64,000 nucleotides of DNA from DASUPK01 sp963833375 (GCA_963833375.1 CAWHXR010000010.1:744001-808000); one strand, 5' to 3'; positions 17,779 through 28,563 are shown, counted from the first letter of the stretch. Notes: generated by a model from the letters alone, not told the origin. Numbers and translations are program-made.

Positions 17779-19146
17779 TCAGGTCACCTCACGGAGGAAC
17801 TCCCCGAACAAGCCGACGTAGCGATCGACGTCCGCGGTGTCGTGGGCGACCGAGACGGTGGGGCCCAACCACCACCCCGACTCCCATACGCCGCGGTTCG
17901 CCATGTAGACACGGATGAGCGCCCGTAGGCCCGGGTCGTCGGCGGCGCGCGAGCCAGCGCCATCGATGGGCCGCTCAGGCGTGAAGAAGTAGGAGGCGTG
18001 AGCGCCGTACTGCGCCACGCTCCAGCGAACGCCAGCACTCCCGATCGCCGTTCTCAGGCCGGTGGCCAGCCCCTCACCAAGCGAGGCGGTGTGCGCGAAC
18101 GCCTCCTCGGTGAGGACGTCGAGGAGTGCAGCGCGCCCGGCCGCCATCGAGAGAGCGTTGGCGAAAAGCGTGCCGCCGGTCGGCACCTCGTCGACGAAGG
18201 CACCGGCGACGACCCGCGACTCCTCGGGCGGCGCGATCACCGAGGCGATCTCGTCGCGCATCCCGTAGGCGGCGAGCGGGACGCCCGCGGCCAACGACTT
18301 CCCGAGCGTCAGGAAGTCCGGTTCTAGCCCCCAATCTCCGGAAAGCCCGGCGTAGGCGCAGACCAGCGTGTGGACCTCGTCGAGTGCAAGCAGCGTCCCC
18401 GTCTCGCGAGTCGCCGTTCGAAGCGCGGCGTGATATTCGGGCTCGGGGAGGATGAACCCGGCGTTGGTCATGGCGGGCTCCGCGAGCACGAGGGCCACGT
18501 CCCGCGGCTCGAGCGCGGCCTCGAGAGCGGAGACGTCGTTGAACTGGACGATGCGTGCGCCGTCGGCGACCCACGGAGGGAGACCCGGATGCTCGGGGAC
18601 GACCCGGTCTCCTTTCTCGATCACGAGCGTCGCGTCTCCTTCGCCGTGGTACTTGCCGTCGAACACCAGCACCCGGTCGCGACCAGTCACCGCGCGCGCG
18701 AGGCGGATCACCTCCGTATTTGCCTGCGTTCCGGAAAGCGTGAACTGCCACTTCGGCAGCCGATAGCGGGCGGCCAGGTGCTCGGCGACGGCGATCGCGT
18801 CCTCGCTGGGCAACAGGAGCTGATTCCCGAGCTTGATCCGAGCGGCGACTGCGTCGATCACTGGGCGGGGCGCATGACCGCAGAAGGCGCTCATGTCGGC
18901 GACGTAAAGGTCCAGATAGCTGTGCCCGTCGACGTCGGTGAAGGTCGAGCCCGCGCCCTCAGAGACCCAGACCGGCGGGTGCTCGTAGAGGTCGTCCATC
19001 CACGCCATCGGCACGCCACGCGGCATCGAACGGCGCGCCTGCTCCCAGAGCGCCATCGACCGGGGGCGTTCGGAAACGAAGCGAGCGTTCTCGGTTTCCT
19101 CGAGCTCGTGCACCCGGGCCAGATCGATACCGGTCAGGTCGGCCAT
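17779..19146 (-). CDS. Class-III PLP-dependent aminotransferase
   Basis: The 455-residue protein is a fold-type I, class-III aminotransferase related to glutamate-1-semialdehyde aminomutase and omega-transaminases. It shows YLDLYVADMSAFCGHAPRPV, FTLSGTQANTEVIRLARAVTGR, the PLP-ring Asp in TLLALDEVHTLVCAYAG and the Schiff-base Lys in LTLGKSLAAGVPLAAYG. The GAF-type lid GGTLFANALSMAAG follows. Substrate is unassigned; it is isolated from heme genes, so a hemL role is unlikely. It diverges from the CBS gene; the ~200 bases between it and narK hold nothing recognisable. Confidence 0.85.
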   Translation of the reverse strand: MADLTGIDLARVHELEETENARFVSERPRSMALWEQARRSMPRGVPMAWMDDLYEHPPVWVSEGAGSTFTDVDGHSYLDLYVADMSAFCGHAPRPVIDAVAARIKLGNQLLLPSEDAIAVAEHLAARYRLPKWQFTLSGTQANTEVIRLARAVTGRDRVLVFDGKYHGEGDATLVIEKGDRVVPEHPGLPPWVADGARIVQFNDVSALEAALEPRDVALVLAEPAMTNAGFILPEPEYHAALRTATRETGTLLALDEVHTLVCAYAGLSGDWGLEPDFLTLGKSLAAGVPLAAYGMRDEIASVIAPPEESRVVAGAFVDEVPTGGTLFANALSMAAGRAALLDVLTEEAFAHTASLGEGLATGLRTAIGSAGVRWSVAQYGAHASYFFTPERPIDGAGSRAADDPGLRALIRVYMANRGVWESGWWLGPTVSVAHDTADVDRYVGLFGEFLREVT

Positions 19147-19239
19147 GGCTCCTCGCCCGGGATCCTAATTCGTGATATCCGCCGTGTCCTAACCACGGAA
19201 GGTGAAATGTGCCATCAGCGACCGAGGAACGGAGGAGAG

Positions 19240-19665
19240 ATGGCTGAGACTGCGCGCGATCTGATGAGTGAGGGTTGTCAATGCGTGGGAGAAAGCGAGA
19301 CCGTGGCCGAGGCAGCTCGAAAGCTCGCTGAGCTCAACGTCGGCGCGATGCCGATCTGCGGCGATGACAACAAGTTGAAGGGGATGATCACCGACCGCGA
19401 CATCGCCGTGAAGGTGGTTGCCCAGGGGAAGGATCCCGCGCAGGCCAAGGCGGGTGAGCTCGGCGAGGGTGTGCCTCTGACGGTAGTCGGCGTCGACGAA
19501 TCCGCCGAGGACGTGCTGAAGACCATGGCCGACAATCAGGTCCGTCGCATGCCAGTGCTCGACGCCGACAAGAACCTGGTGGGGATCGTCAGCCAGGCCG
19601 ATGTGGCCACCCGCGCCAGCGCGGACCAGGCCGGCAATCTCGTCCAGGCGATTTCCGAAGGCTGA
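19240..19665 (+). CDS. Two-CBS-domain protein
   Basis: The 141-residue protein consists of two CBS motifs that together bind an adenine nucleotide. The first is ARDLMSEGCQCVGESETVAEAARKLAELNVGAMPI with MITDRDIAVKVVA. The second is LTVVGVDESAEDVLKTMADNQVRRMPVLD with LVGIVSQADVATRA. It is a stand-alone stress/energy-sensor type. GGAGGAGAG precedes the ATG. The downstream genes are convergent. Confidence 0.88.
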   Translation: MAETARDLMSEGCQCVGESETVAEAARKLAELNVGAMPICGDDNKLKGMITDRDIAVKVVAQGKDPAQAKAGELGEGVPLTVVGVDESAEDVLKTMADNQVRRMPVLDADKNLVGIVSQADVATRASADQAGNLVQAISEG

Positions 19666-19686
19666 GCCCGCCCGGCGCGCCGGGAA

Positions 19687-19974
19687 CTATGTCGCCGGCT
19701 TCGGGCCGATCCTGCGGACGATGAACCCAACGAGGATCAGCACGATGACCACGCCGATCACGGCGCTGAGCAGGCCGCCCAGATCGAAGGCGTCGTCGTC
19801 GCCGATCCCGAGGCCGCGGGTGAAGATCATGTAGCCGACGAATGCCCCGACCAGGCCAAGCAGGATCGAAACACCCCATGAGCTGGGCCCCCGCATTCCG
19901 CTGAAGACGTCGTTCGGGACGAGGGCTCGACCGATGAATCCTGCGACCAAGCCGAGTATGAGTGCGCCAACCAC
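19687..19974 (-). CDS. GlsB/YeaQ/YmgE-family small membrane protein
   Basis: A 95-residue protein with three hydrophobic helices and the transglycosylase-associated family pattern (VVGALILGLVAGFIGRALVP, SSWGVSILLGLVGAFVGYMIF, LLSAVIGVVIVLILVGFIVRR). It is a stress-related inner-membrane protein of unknown activity. The GTG at 19974 has GGGAG upstream and is chosen because the first helix starts there. Confidence 0.75.
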   Translation of the reverse strand: MVGALILGLVAGFIGRALVPNDVFSGMRGPSSWGVSILLGLVGAFVGYMIFTRGLGIGDDDAFDLGGLLSAVIGVVIVLILVGFIVRRIGPKPAT

Positions 19975-20020
19975 GTTGTTCTCCCTTCCGTAGGTTCTCG
20001 CGAAGCGTGTACGAGCGCGC

Positions 20021-20206
20021 TCAACGATCCGGGCCAGGTGCGCCCGGGTCCTTGACGGCCTTGGCCGCACCCTTTGCCTTGTCCGCGATGCTCTCCTTGC
20101 TTGTTGCCACGCCTTTCAGCTCCTCGGCGTCCTCTTTGAGGCTCTCGACGCCGCCGCGATCGTCGACCGCCTTCTTGCCGCGCTTGAACAGCTTGCCTAG
20201 GTCCAT
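20021..20206 (-). CDS. Small charged helical protein (stress type)
   Basis: A 61-residue lysine/aspartate-rich amphipathic protein (MDLGKLFKRGKKAVDDRGG, LKEDAEELKGVATSKESIAD). It resembles in style the small CsbD-like or Rv0909-like stress or antitoxin proteins, but no family match is certain. AAAGGAA precedes the ATG. It lies 11 bases after the upstream small gene, so the two are likely an operon. Confidence 0.55.
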   Translation of the reverse strand: MDLGKLFKRGKKAVDDRGGVESLKEDAEELKGVATSKESIADKAKGAAKAVKDPGAPGPDR

Positions 20207-20217
20207 TGCTATTCCTT

Positions 20218-20373
20218 TCAGGGAATGCTCGGGCTCTTGTTGAGCGGGATGTTCACTCCGGCACTTTGGGCCGCGCTCACGATTCCATCGAATGAGCTCG
20301 ACGCGTTGGTCACGCCCGTCGGATCCAAGTTTCCTCCTTTCAGGGCGCTGGCGAGGAGCGCGACGGCCGGCAT
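20218..20373 (-). CDS. Small hypothetical peptide
   Basis: A 51-residue frame preceded by GAGGAGG five bases before the ATG, an excellent ribosome-binding site. The product (MPAVALLASALKGGNLDPTG, ending NIPLNKSPSIP) matches no family known to me. Its coupling to the downstream charged protein suggests a small operon. The 313 bases upstream, to 20686, hold an AT-richer patch near 20450-20480 that may be its promoter, but nothing else. Confidence 0.45.
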   Translation of the reverse strand: MPAVALLASALKGGNLDPTGVTNASSSFDGIVSAAQSAGVNIPLNKSPSIP

Positions 20374-20686
20374 CGCCGCCTCCTCGGCGGCGGGCCTGGC
20401 CGGTCTGGGAACAGAACACGGCTTGCGCTCAGCGGAAGCCGCCCGGACATAAGTTGCCCAATTTGCGAAGTATTTTGTTGACGCGTGCCTTGACAGGGCC
20501 CGGGGGGCGGAAGAGGATCGGCCTGTCTCGTCAAGTCGCCGGAGGACGCAAATTGCGGGCTTCGAGTGACCGAAGAGGGGGAAGCAGAGTCTCGGATCTG
20601 CGCAAGAATGGGTTGAGCGGGCCGGCAACGAGGTGCCAGATCAAGGGCGACCTCGCGGGCAGGGATCAGGGGCGACCTCGCGGGTC

Positions 20687-23600
20687 ATGACCTCGATCAT
20701 GACCTCGACCAGGGCCCTTCGGGCCCTCTTGATGGCGTTGGCGGCGGCGCTGCTGTCGCTGGTGGTGACGGCCTCGTCCACCGCGGCGCCAGCCTGCACG
20801 ACCACATTCGACGGCGGGGCGGGCACGAGCTCCTGGCACGACGCCGCCAACTGGACCACTGACGCGATTCCAGGGCCAAGCGACCACGTCTGCATCCCGA
20901 ACGTGTCGGTCAACTACTCGACGGGTGATACGTCGATCCTGAGCCTCCAGAGCCAGGGCACGCTCGAGCTCACAGGTGGGTCGCTCTCGCTCACGGATGC
21001 GACCAACGCATCGACGACCGCCAACCTCACCCAATCCGGCGGCACGATCGGCGGCGCCGGCACGCTCACGGTCTCGGGCAGCTTCAACTGGAGCGGCGGC
21101 AGCCAGACCGACGCCGGCACGACCGTGATCGCCTCCGGGGCGACGCTCTCGATCGACACCGCCGCGGACAACGTCTTCCTCTCGGGCGGGCGCACGCTCC
21201 AGATCGACTCCGGCGCCACCGCCAGCTGGAGCGGGCCGTTCGGCATCTGGCTCGCCGACGCGGCGACGATCGAGAACGCCGGCACCTTCAACGCCAACGG
21301 GGCCGCGATCGGCGATTTCAACGGCGGCAGCGGGCTCAGGCTCGTGCACAACACCAGCCACCGGCACCTTCCGCAAGAGCGCCGGCACCGGCACGCTCGC
21401 GGTCGGCGTCCCCTTCGACAACGACGGCACGGTGGAGGCCGCCGCGGGGACGCTGAGCCTGCAGGGGGGCGATGCAGGCTCTACGACCGGCGACTTCAAC
21501 GGCTCCGGCGCCGACGGCCTGGTCCGCTTCAACTTCGGCGGCTACACGCTGGAGACCGACGTCAGCCTCAGCGGCCGGATCGAGCTCACGACGAATGCGA
21601 CGCTGAACGTGAGCGGGACCGTCCCGATCACCACCGGGGCGACCTTCACCCAATCCGGCGGCACGATCGGCGGCGCCGGCACGCTCACGGTCTCGGGCAG
21701 CTTCAACTGGAGCGGCGGCAGCCAGACCGACGCCGGCACGACCGTGATCGCCTCCGGGGCGACGCTCTCGATCGACACCGCCGTGGACAACGTCTTCCTC
21801 TCGGGCGGGCGCACGCTCCAGATCGACTCCGGCGCCACCGCCAGCTGGAGCGGGCAGTTCGGCATCTGGCTCGCCGACGCGGCGACGATCGAGAACGCCG
21901 GCACCTTCAACGCCAACGGGGCCGCGATCGGCGACTTCAACGGCGGCAGCGGGCTCAGCTCGTGCACAACACCAGCCACCGGCACCTTCCGCAAGAGCGC
22001 CGGCACCGGCACGCTCGCGGTCGGCGTCCCCTTCGACAACGACGGCACGGTGGAGGCCGCCGCGGGGACGCTGAGCCTGGCACGGGGGCGATGCAGGCTC
22101 TACGACCGGCGACTTCAACGGCTCCGGCGCCGACGGCCTGGTCCGCTTCAACTTCGGCGGCTACACGCTGGAGACCGACGTCAGCCTCAGCGGCCGGATC
22201 GAGCTCACGACGAATGCGACGCTGAACGTGAGCGGGACCGTCCCGATCACCGCCGGGGCCACCTTCACCCAATCCGGCGGCACGATCGGCGGCGCCGGCA
22301 CGCTCACGGTCTCGGGCAGCTTCAACTGGAGCGGCGGCAGCCAGACCGACGCCGGCACGACCGTGATCGCCTCCGGGGCGACGCTCTCGATCGACACCGC
22401 CGTGGACAACGTCTTCCTCTCGGGCGGGCGCACGCTCCAGATCGACTCCGGCGCCACCGCCAGCTGGAGCGGGCGTTCGGCATCTGGCTCGCCGACGCGG
22501 CGACGATCGAGAACGCCGGCACCTTCAACGCCAACGGGGCGCGACGATCGGGATCTTCAACGGCGGCAGCGGGCTCAGGCTCGTGCACAACGCCAGCCAC
22601 CGGCACCTTCCGCAAGAGCGCCGGCACCGGCACGCTCGCGGTCGGCGTCCCCTTCGACAACGACGGCACGGTGGAGGCCGCCGCGGGGACGCTGAGCCTG
22701 GCACGGGGGCGATGCAGGCTCTACGACCGGCGACTTCAACGGCTCCGGCGCCGACGGCCTGGTCCGCTTCGACTTCGGCAACTACACGCTGGAGACCGAC
22801 GTCAGCCTCAGCGGCCGGATCGAGCTCACGACGAATGCGACGCTGAACGTGAGCGGGACGTCCCGATCACCGCCGGGGCCACCTTCACCCAATCCGGCGG
22901 CACGATCGGCGGCGCCGGCACGCTCACGGTCTCGGGCAGCTTCAACTGGAGCGGCGGCAGCCAGACCGACGCCGGCACGACCGTGATCGCCTCCGGGGCG
23001 ACGCTCTCGATCGACACCGCCGTGGACAACGTCTTCCTCTCGGGCGGGCGCACGCTCCAGATCGACTCCGGCGCCACCGCCAGCTGGAGCGGGCAGTTCG
23101 GCATCGGGCTCGCCGACGCGGCGACGATCGAGAACGCCGGCACCTTCAACGCCAACGGGGCGCGACGATCGGGATCTTCAACGGCGGCAGCGGGCCAGCT
23201 CGTGCACAACGCCGCCACCGGCACCTTCCGCAAGAGCGCCGGCACCGGCACGCTCGCGGTCGGCGTCCCCTTCGACAACGACGGCACGGTGGAGATCGCC
23301 ACGGGAATACTGGGCGCCGCTTCCTACACCCAGTCGGCAACGGGCACTCTTCAGGTTCGCATCGCCGGCACCGCGCCCGGGACCGGCTTCGGACAGCTCC
23401 ACGTGGACGGCACCGCCGCCCTTGCCGGAACGCTTCGCATCGTCACTGCGAGCGGATTCACCCCGGCCGAGGGCAACAGCTTCAGGATCGTGGACGCGAG
23501 CTCGCGCACGGGAGTGTTCAGCACAGTGGAGGGAGCGACCACGGACGGCGTGGAGTACTCGGTCCAGTACGACGCTACCGGCGTCACGTTGGTCGTGGGC

Positions 23601-25432
23601 ACCGCTGCATCGAACATCTCGATCGACGATGTCTCGATGGCGGAGGGCAACAGCGGGCAGACCGCGTTCAATTTCACGGTCTCGCTCAGCGCGCCCAGGC
23701 CGCGCCGGTGACGGTCGATTTCGCAACCGCGGACGGACCCGCCCCCGACGGGGCGACCGCGCCCGGTGACTACACCTCGAACTCGGGGACGGTGACCTTC
23801 GCCGCCGGCGTGACCTCGCAGACGGTGACCGTGCAGGTCAACGGTGACACCACCGTGGAGCCGAACGAGACCTTCATCGTGAACCTCTCGGGCGCCACCG
23901 GCAACGCGACGATCACCGACGCCCAAGGGGTGGGGACGATCCAAAACGACGACCAACCGGTCGGCGCGTCGAACATCTCGATCGACGATGTCTCGATGGC
24001 GGAGGGCAACAGCGGGCAGACCGCGTTCAATTTCACGGTCTCGCTCAGCGCGCCCCAGGCCGCGCCGGTGACGGTCGATTTCGCGACCGCGGACGGACCC
24101 GCCCCCGACGGGGCGACCGCGCCCGGTGACTACACCTCGAACTCGGGGACGGTGACCTTCGCCGCCGGCGTGACCTCGCAGACGGTGACCGTGCAGGTCA
24201 ACGGTGACACCACCGTGGAGCCGAACGAGACCTTCTTCGTGAACCTCTCGGACGCCACCGGCAACGCGACGATCACCGACGCCCAAGGGGTGGGGACGAT
24301 CCAAAACGACGACCAACCGGTCGGCGCGTCGAACATCTCGATCGACGATGTCTCGATGGCGGAGGGCAACAGCGGGCAGACCGCGTTCAATTTCACGGTC
24401 TCGCTCAGCGCGCCCCAGGCCGCGCCGGTGACGGTCGATTTCGCAACCGCGGACGGACCCGCCCCCGACGGGGCGACCGCGCCCGGTGACTACACCTCGA
24501 ACTCGGGGACGGTGACCTTCGCCGCCGGCGTGACCTCGCAGACGGTGACCGTGCAGGTCAACGGTGACGCCACCGTGGAGCCGAACGAGACCTTCTTCGT
24601 GAACCTCTCGGGCGCCACCGGCAACGCGACGATCACCGACGCCCAAGGGGTGGGGACGATCCAAAACGACGACCAACCGGTCGGCGCGTCGAACATCTCG
24701 ATCGACGATGTCTCGATGGCGGAGGGCAACAGCGGGCAGACCGCGTTCAATTTCACGGTCTCGCTCAGCGCGCCCCAGGCCGCGCCGGTGACGGTCGATT
24801 TCGCAACCGCGGACGGACCCGCCCCCGACGGGGCGACCGCGCCCGGTGACTACACCTCGAACTCGGGGACGGTGACCTTCGCCGCCGGCGTGACCTCGCA
24901 GACGGTGACCGTGCAGGTCAACGGTGACGCCACCGTGGAGCCGAACGAGACCTTCTTCGTGAACCTCTCGAACGCCACCGGCAACGCGACGATCACCGAC
25001 GCCCAAGGGGTGGGGACGATCCAAAACGACGACGCAGCCCCAGTGGGGATCGACGCCGCGGGCGACGTGATCGTCCACGGTCAAGTGAAGGCCACGAAGC
25101 ACCACGGCCACCACGGTGATCACCAGGAGCGCTCAAGGAGCAAGGTGTTCTTGTTCCGGGTCAGCAACCTGGGGGACTCGCCGATTACCGTCGATCCCAA
25201 CACTGACATTGACGCTGTCGTCAACGTCAACGGGACGGCGAACGGCTCGGTCAGCTCGTTGACGGGGGCGAAGACGATCAAGCCGGGTCACAGCCGCGTG
25301 TTCCCGCTCCGCTGGACCCCGGACGGCACGGTGGATGTCGGCGACACCGTCGAGTTCACGGCGTGCGTGAACCTGGCTGGTGACGTCAACACCGCCAACA
25401 ACTGCGACAGCGAGACCCGCACGGCTCGCTAG
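20687..25432 (+). CDS. Giant secreted repeat protein with Calx-beta domains (multiple frame breaks)
   Basis: A signal peptide (ALLMALAAALLSLVVTASSTAAP) leads into Gly/Thr/Ser-rich beta-helix-like repeats (TQSGGTIGGAGTLTVSGSF, TLSIDTAVDNVFLSGGRTLQ), four copies of ~206 residues. A linker, four near-identical 120-residue Calx-beta domains (ISIDDVSMAEGNSGQTAFNF, TATFT-type strands, ETFFVNLSNATGNATITD) and a CARDB-like C-terminal domain with a His-rich loop follow. It is probably an exported adhesin or surface layer protein. Repeat periods of 619, 619 and 620 bases throw each copy into a different frame, and one more break near 23700 (CCC instead of CCCC) separates the two halves. It may be a pseudogene or an assembly artefact. 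Confidence 0.6.
21029..23506 (+). repeat. Four tandem ~619-bp coding repeats
   Basis: Copies start at 21029, 21648, 22267 and 22887 (measured at the ACCCAATCCGG landmark) and are nearly identical. Copies two and three share an extra base near their ends (GGCACGGGGGCGATG against GCAGGGGGGCGATG in copy one). Copies three and four share the variant GGGGCGCGACGATCGGG. Shared indels mean duplication or conversion after the mutation, or a consensus error. Confidence 0.85.
23610..25033 (+). repeat. Four tandem 360-bp Calx-beta repeats
   Basis: Units begin near 23610, 23970, 24330 and 24690 and encode 120 residues each. They differ at only a handful of positions (for example ACC or GCC for one residue, and GGC, GAC or AAC before GCCACCGG). 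The first unit lacks one C at about 23698. Confidence 0.88.
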
Positions 25433-25531
25433 CTCAGTTGGCGCCGCGTGACGGCGTGATTGGCGGGAGAGGGCGATTGGCCCTCTGCTCGCCCCGCGGC
25501 ATAGTGGACGCCCCGCGCGTCGCGGATTCAG

Positions 25532-25573
25532 TGCCGGAGGAGGGACTCGAACCCCCGACACGCGGATTATGAT
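25532..25573 (-). repeat. tRNA 3'-half fragment (CAT anticodon loop to acceptor stem)
   Basis: Read on the minus strand this is a TCATAA anticodon loop, 3' anticodon stem, intact T-arm (GGGGG TTCGAGT CCCTC) and 3' acceptor strand plus discriminator A. The 5' half of a tRNA is absent. Similar fragments lie at 29206, 31798 and 52203. This is the typical scar of integration into a tRNA gene. Confidence 0.75.
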
Positions 25574-25702
25574 CCCGCGCCGCCAGTCCGGCCGAGTCCG
25601 GTCCAGTCCGCGAATCGCCGCTAGAACGCGGTTTCGGGGGGGCGCCATTCCGCCTGAGTCCGCTCGGTTCCGGTTGGGTCCGTTGCCACTCTGTTACCAG
25701 CC
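25571..25702 (-). repeat. ~131-bp direct repeat, copy 1, with recombinase-tail-like coding
   Basis: The segment recurs at 28370-28500 in the same orientation with scattered substitutions. On the minus strand both copies end an open frame reading QAGNRVATDPTGTERTQAEW then PPETAF stop (copy 2: GGNRVVTDPTGTERTQAEW, APETAI stop). This resembles the C-terminus of a site-specific recombinase lying against a tRNA attachment scar. The stretch 25433-25846 holds no other gene. Confidence 0.6.
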
Positions 25703-25846
25703 TGGTCGAGTTCGCCGTGCAAGTCGAGAAAGGCGTTCGTCGCCCGGGGGGCTCCCGGGCTGGCGGAAGTACGGAGAAACCCCCGGCTGGTCCGGGCGCT
25801 TTCCGCTGCCGACGGTGGCGCAGCTCGACAAGCGTGGCTAACGCCC

Positions 25847-28214
25847 CTAGCGCCCTCGCACCTTCCGCAGCAACCAGTCGATCTGGGCCTGCTGGCGGCT
25901 GTTCTGCGCCTTCAGGGCACCGTTCTGTGCCCGTTGGCGAACGATCCGCCGCTGCTGCTTCTTGTCTTGCCGCTGCTGTGCTTGCAGCTCGTTCAGCAGT
26001 AGCACCGGGAGGTTCTGGTAGCTGACCCCATCGGGGCGGCCGTCCTTGCCGAAGACGGCGAGGCTGGGCATCACCTTGGCCACCTGCTCAGCGATCAGCC
26101 CGTACTGAAGGATCGATGGATCGGAGCGGTAGCGGAAGGTGACCGGCCGCAGCTTCATCAGCGGGTCGCTGGCGGAGCCCATCGCCTGAATTTCCTGCTT
26201 GATGCGCCGCGAGGAGGCGATGCCCGTTCCAAGCTGGCCGGTCGCTGGATCGATCAACACCGGGACCGAGGAGGGGTTGGGAAGAACGGCCGCGTGGATG
26301 CCGGCGATGAACGTCTTCTGATGGATCCCGAAGTTGCCGATCCGGATCGTGCTCGAGTCGCCCGCGATCCCGTTGTTGAAGATGTCGATGTTGTTGCTGT
26401 TGTTGCCGGTGAGAGCTGAGCCGGCGCTCGGGCCGAGCGCGATGTTGGAGTTGCCGCCGACGAGGCTGTTGAGTGAACCCTGGCCGATCCCGACGTTGTT
26501 ATTGCCCGTGGAGAGGCTGGAGAGCGCGCCCGTGCCGAACGCCGAGTTGAAGCTGCCGCTGGTGTTGTTCTGCAGGGCGTTTCTCCCTAACGCCGAGTTC
26601 TGGCCGCCGTTGCTGGCAGCCAGAGCGCTCTCCCCAAACGCCGAGTTGCTCCCGCCGCTGGTGTTGCCGAACAGCGCGCCGTGGCCGACCGCCGAGTTTC
26701 CGCTGCCGACGGTGTTGGAGCCCAGCGCGCTCTGGCCGAGTGCCGAGTTCCGCTGGCGGCGTTGACGTGGAGCGCGTTCTGACCGACCGCGGAGTTGTTG
26801 TTGCCGGGGGGATTCGGGCCCTCGCCCTGGAGGGCACCCTGGCCGAGCGCCGAGTTGTTGTCGCCGGGGCCGTTGACCAGCGCGCTCTGACCGACCGCGG
26901 AGTTGTTGTTGCCGGTCTGGTTGGAGCCCATCGCCCGCGAGCCGACCGCGGTGTTGCTCGCGCCGGTGCTGATGGTGAGCGCCTCGCTGCCCAGTGCCGT
27001 GTTGTGGTCGGCGTTGCTGATGCTCAGCGTGCCGTTACCCACCGCCGTGTTGTTCGTGCCGCTGGCGTTGTCACGCAGTGCGTCCTGGCCGAAGGCCGAG
27101 TTGTTGAAGCCCGTTGTGTTGGCGGCCAAGCTGGCTGAGCCGAAGGCGGAGTTGAAGTCGCCGCTGGTGTTGGCGGCCAGCGCGCCGTTGCCGAGCGCTG
27201 CATTGCCATTGCCGCTGGTGTTGGAGGGAAGTGCGTTGAAGCCGAACGCCGTGTTCTCGAAGCCGCTGATCGTGAACGGCGCGCTCTGGCCGGCGGCGAC
27301 GTTTCCGTCGACGTCGCGGTAAACACCCGGCCCGCAGGTCAGCGCCGCCAGGCTCGAGATGTCTCTGACCGCCTGATTGTTGGCGCAGGGGCCGCCAGTG
27401 ACGTCCAGGGTCGGGTTGGGGTAGGTGCCGGCGAGCGCACCGCCGGCGGCCGTGTTCGAGGACAGGAAGTTGGCGGCGTGGAGGCCGTCGAGGGTGTCGG
27501 CGTTGCCGGCATTGGTGGCGTTGGTCGCGTTGGGGACCGTCCCAGGGTGGCCTCGTCGATGTCGGTTCCGGTCAGGCTGTTGTTTAGGACCTTGTTCGAG
27601 TTGACCGCATCGCCTGCGATCAGGGGGCTCGGGTAGTTGCCGGTCAGATCGCCGCCGGCGGCGGTCCCCGACTGCAGGAAGTTCGAGGCGTGCAGACCGT
27701 CGAGGGTGTCGGCGTTGGGGACGATCCCGAGGCTCGACTCGAGAATGTCGGCGCCGGTGAGCGAGTCGTTCTCGACCCGGTTTGAGTCCACCGCGTCAGT
27801 TGCGAGCTTCAGCCTGGTGACTGCGCCGGTAGCGATAGTGGGGTTGGGATAGGTGCCGGCCAGATCGCCGCCGGCGGAACCGGAGAGGGTGCCAGCCGGC
27901 CCCTCGGGACATTGCGGCCCCTGGGGCCCTTGCGGCCCTGGGACACCCGAGCGAGCCTCGAGGGCGGCGACACGCTTGTTCAGCTTCTTGAGCTGCTTGG
28001 TGACGCTCGCGCTCTTGGTCGCCTGCGAGGAGGCGGCCTGGGTCGTCGAGGTCGAGGAGCCGGATTGATCACCGGCGGCCTGCACGATCGCGGTCGTGCC
28101 AACAGCAGCCATGAACACCGCGAGTCCGATCGCCAACGAGGGTGAGGGTCGGCTTCGCATGATCCGCGCCAGCCGTTCGGTTCGATCCTTGCCGGTCTCC
28201 TTCTTGCTTCCCAC
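25847..28214 (-). CDS. Secreted trimeric repeat protein with S74 intramolecular chaperone domain (two frame breaks)
   Basis: A GTG start at 28214 with GGGGAGG upstream opens a membrane or signal segment (LAIGLAVFMAAVGTTAIVQA). A coiled coil (VTKQLKKLNKRVAALEAR), a short collagen-like GPQ stretch, NADTLDGLHASNF repeats and a long run of YadA-head-like repeats (NNNSAVGQSAL, NNSAFGQDALR, HNTALGSEALT) follow. The last ~130 residues (GIASSRRIKQEIQAM, LRPVTFRYR, YGLIAEQVAKVMP, coiled-coil tail) are a peptidase S74 chaperone that normally trimerises and cleaves itself. One-base losses in G runs near 27540 and 26752 break the frame. It is bracketed by 131-bp direct repeats. Confidence 0.7.
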
Positions 28215-28369
28215 CTGGGCCTCCCCGGTCGGTATTCGAATGCGGGATTAGGTCAAGTCGCCCCTGAGCCTCTCCGCAGCCTCCCCTGTCCAGGGGCCCT
28301 TCGTGTCCGTGCAAGGCACCGGACCGAGCTAGGGGGTCACTACTGACTTGGGGAAGGTCGGTTGCCCTA

Positions 28370-28500
28370 GATCCCGCGCCGCCGTTCCGGCCGAGTCCGG
28401 TCCAGTCGCTGAATCGCCGCTAGATCGCGGTTTCGGGGGCGAGCCATTCCGCCTGAGTCCGCTCGGTTCCGGTTGGGTCCGTTACCACTCGGTTACCACC
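28370..28500 (-). repeat. ~131-bp direct repeat, copy 2
   Basis: Same orientation as 25571-25702; the two copies flank the S74 surface-protein gene. It retains the recombinase-tail-like codons (stop at 28420-28422) but the tRNA 3' half is missing here. The substitutions preserve the protein sequence, consistent with former coding function. Confidence 0.6.
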
Positions 28501-28563
28501 CCGAGCGATTTGATCCGCCGCCGCTGCTTCTTGTCTTGAGGGCGTCCCGGCGGCGTAGCGTAT

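Noticed and set aside
21029..25033. Regular repeats considered as a CRISPR array or satellite
   Set aside because: Units are 360 and ~619 bp, encode protein domains and have no short spacer structure; no cas genes are present.
23351..25123. A 590-codon minus-strand frame with internal repeats
   Set aside because: It is the antisense shadow of the Calx-beta repeats; the composition (Arg/Gly/His-rich) is not protein-like and the sense strand has clear domains.
25532..25573. An intact tRNA gene
   Set aside because: Only the 3' half from the anticodon loop is present at all four places; D-arm and 5' acceptor strand are absent.
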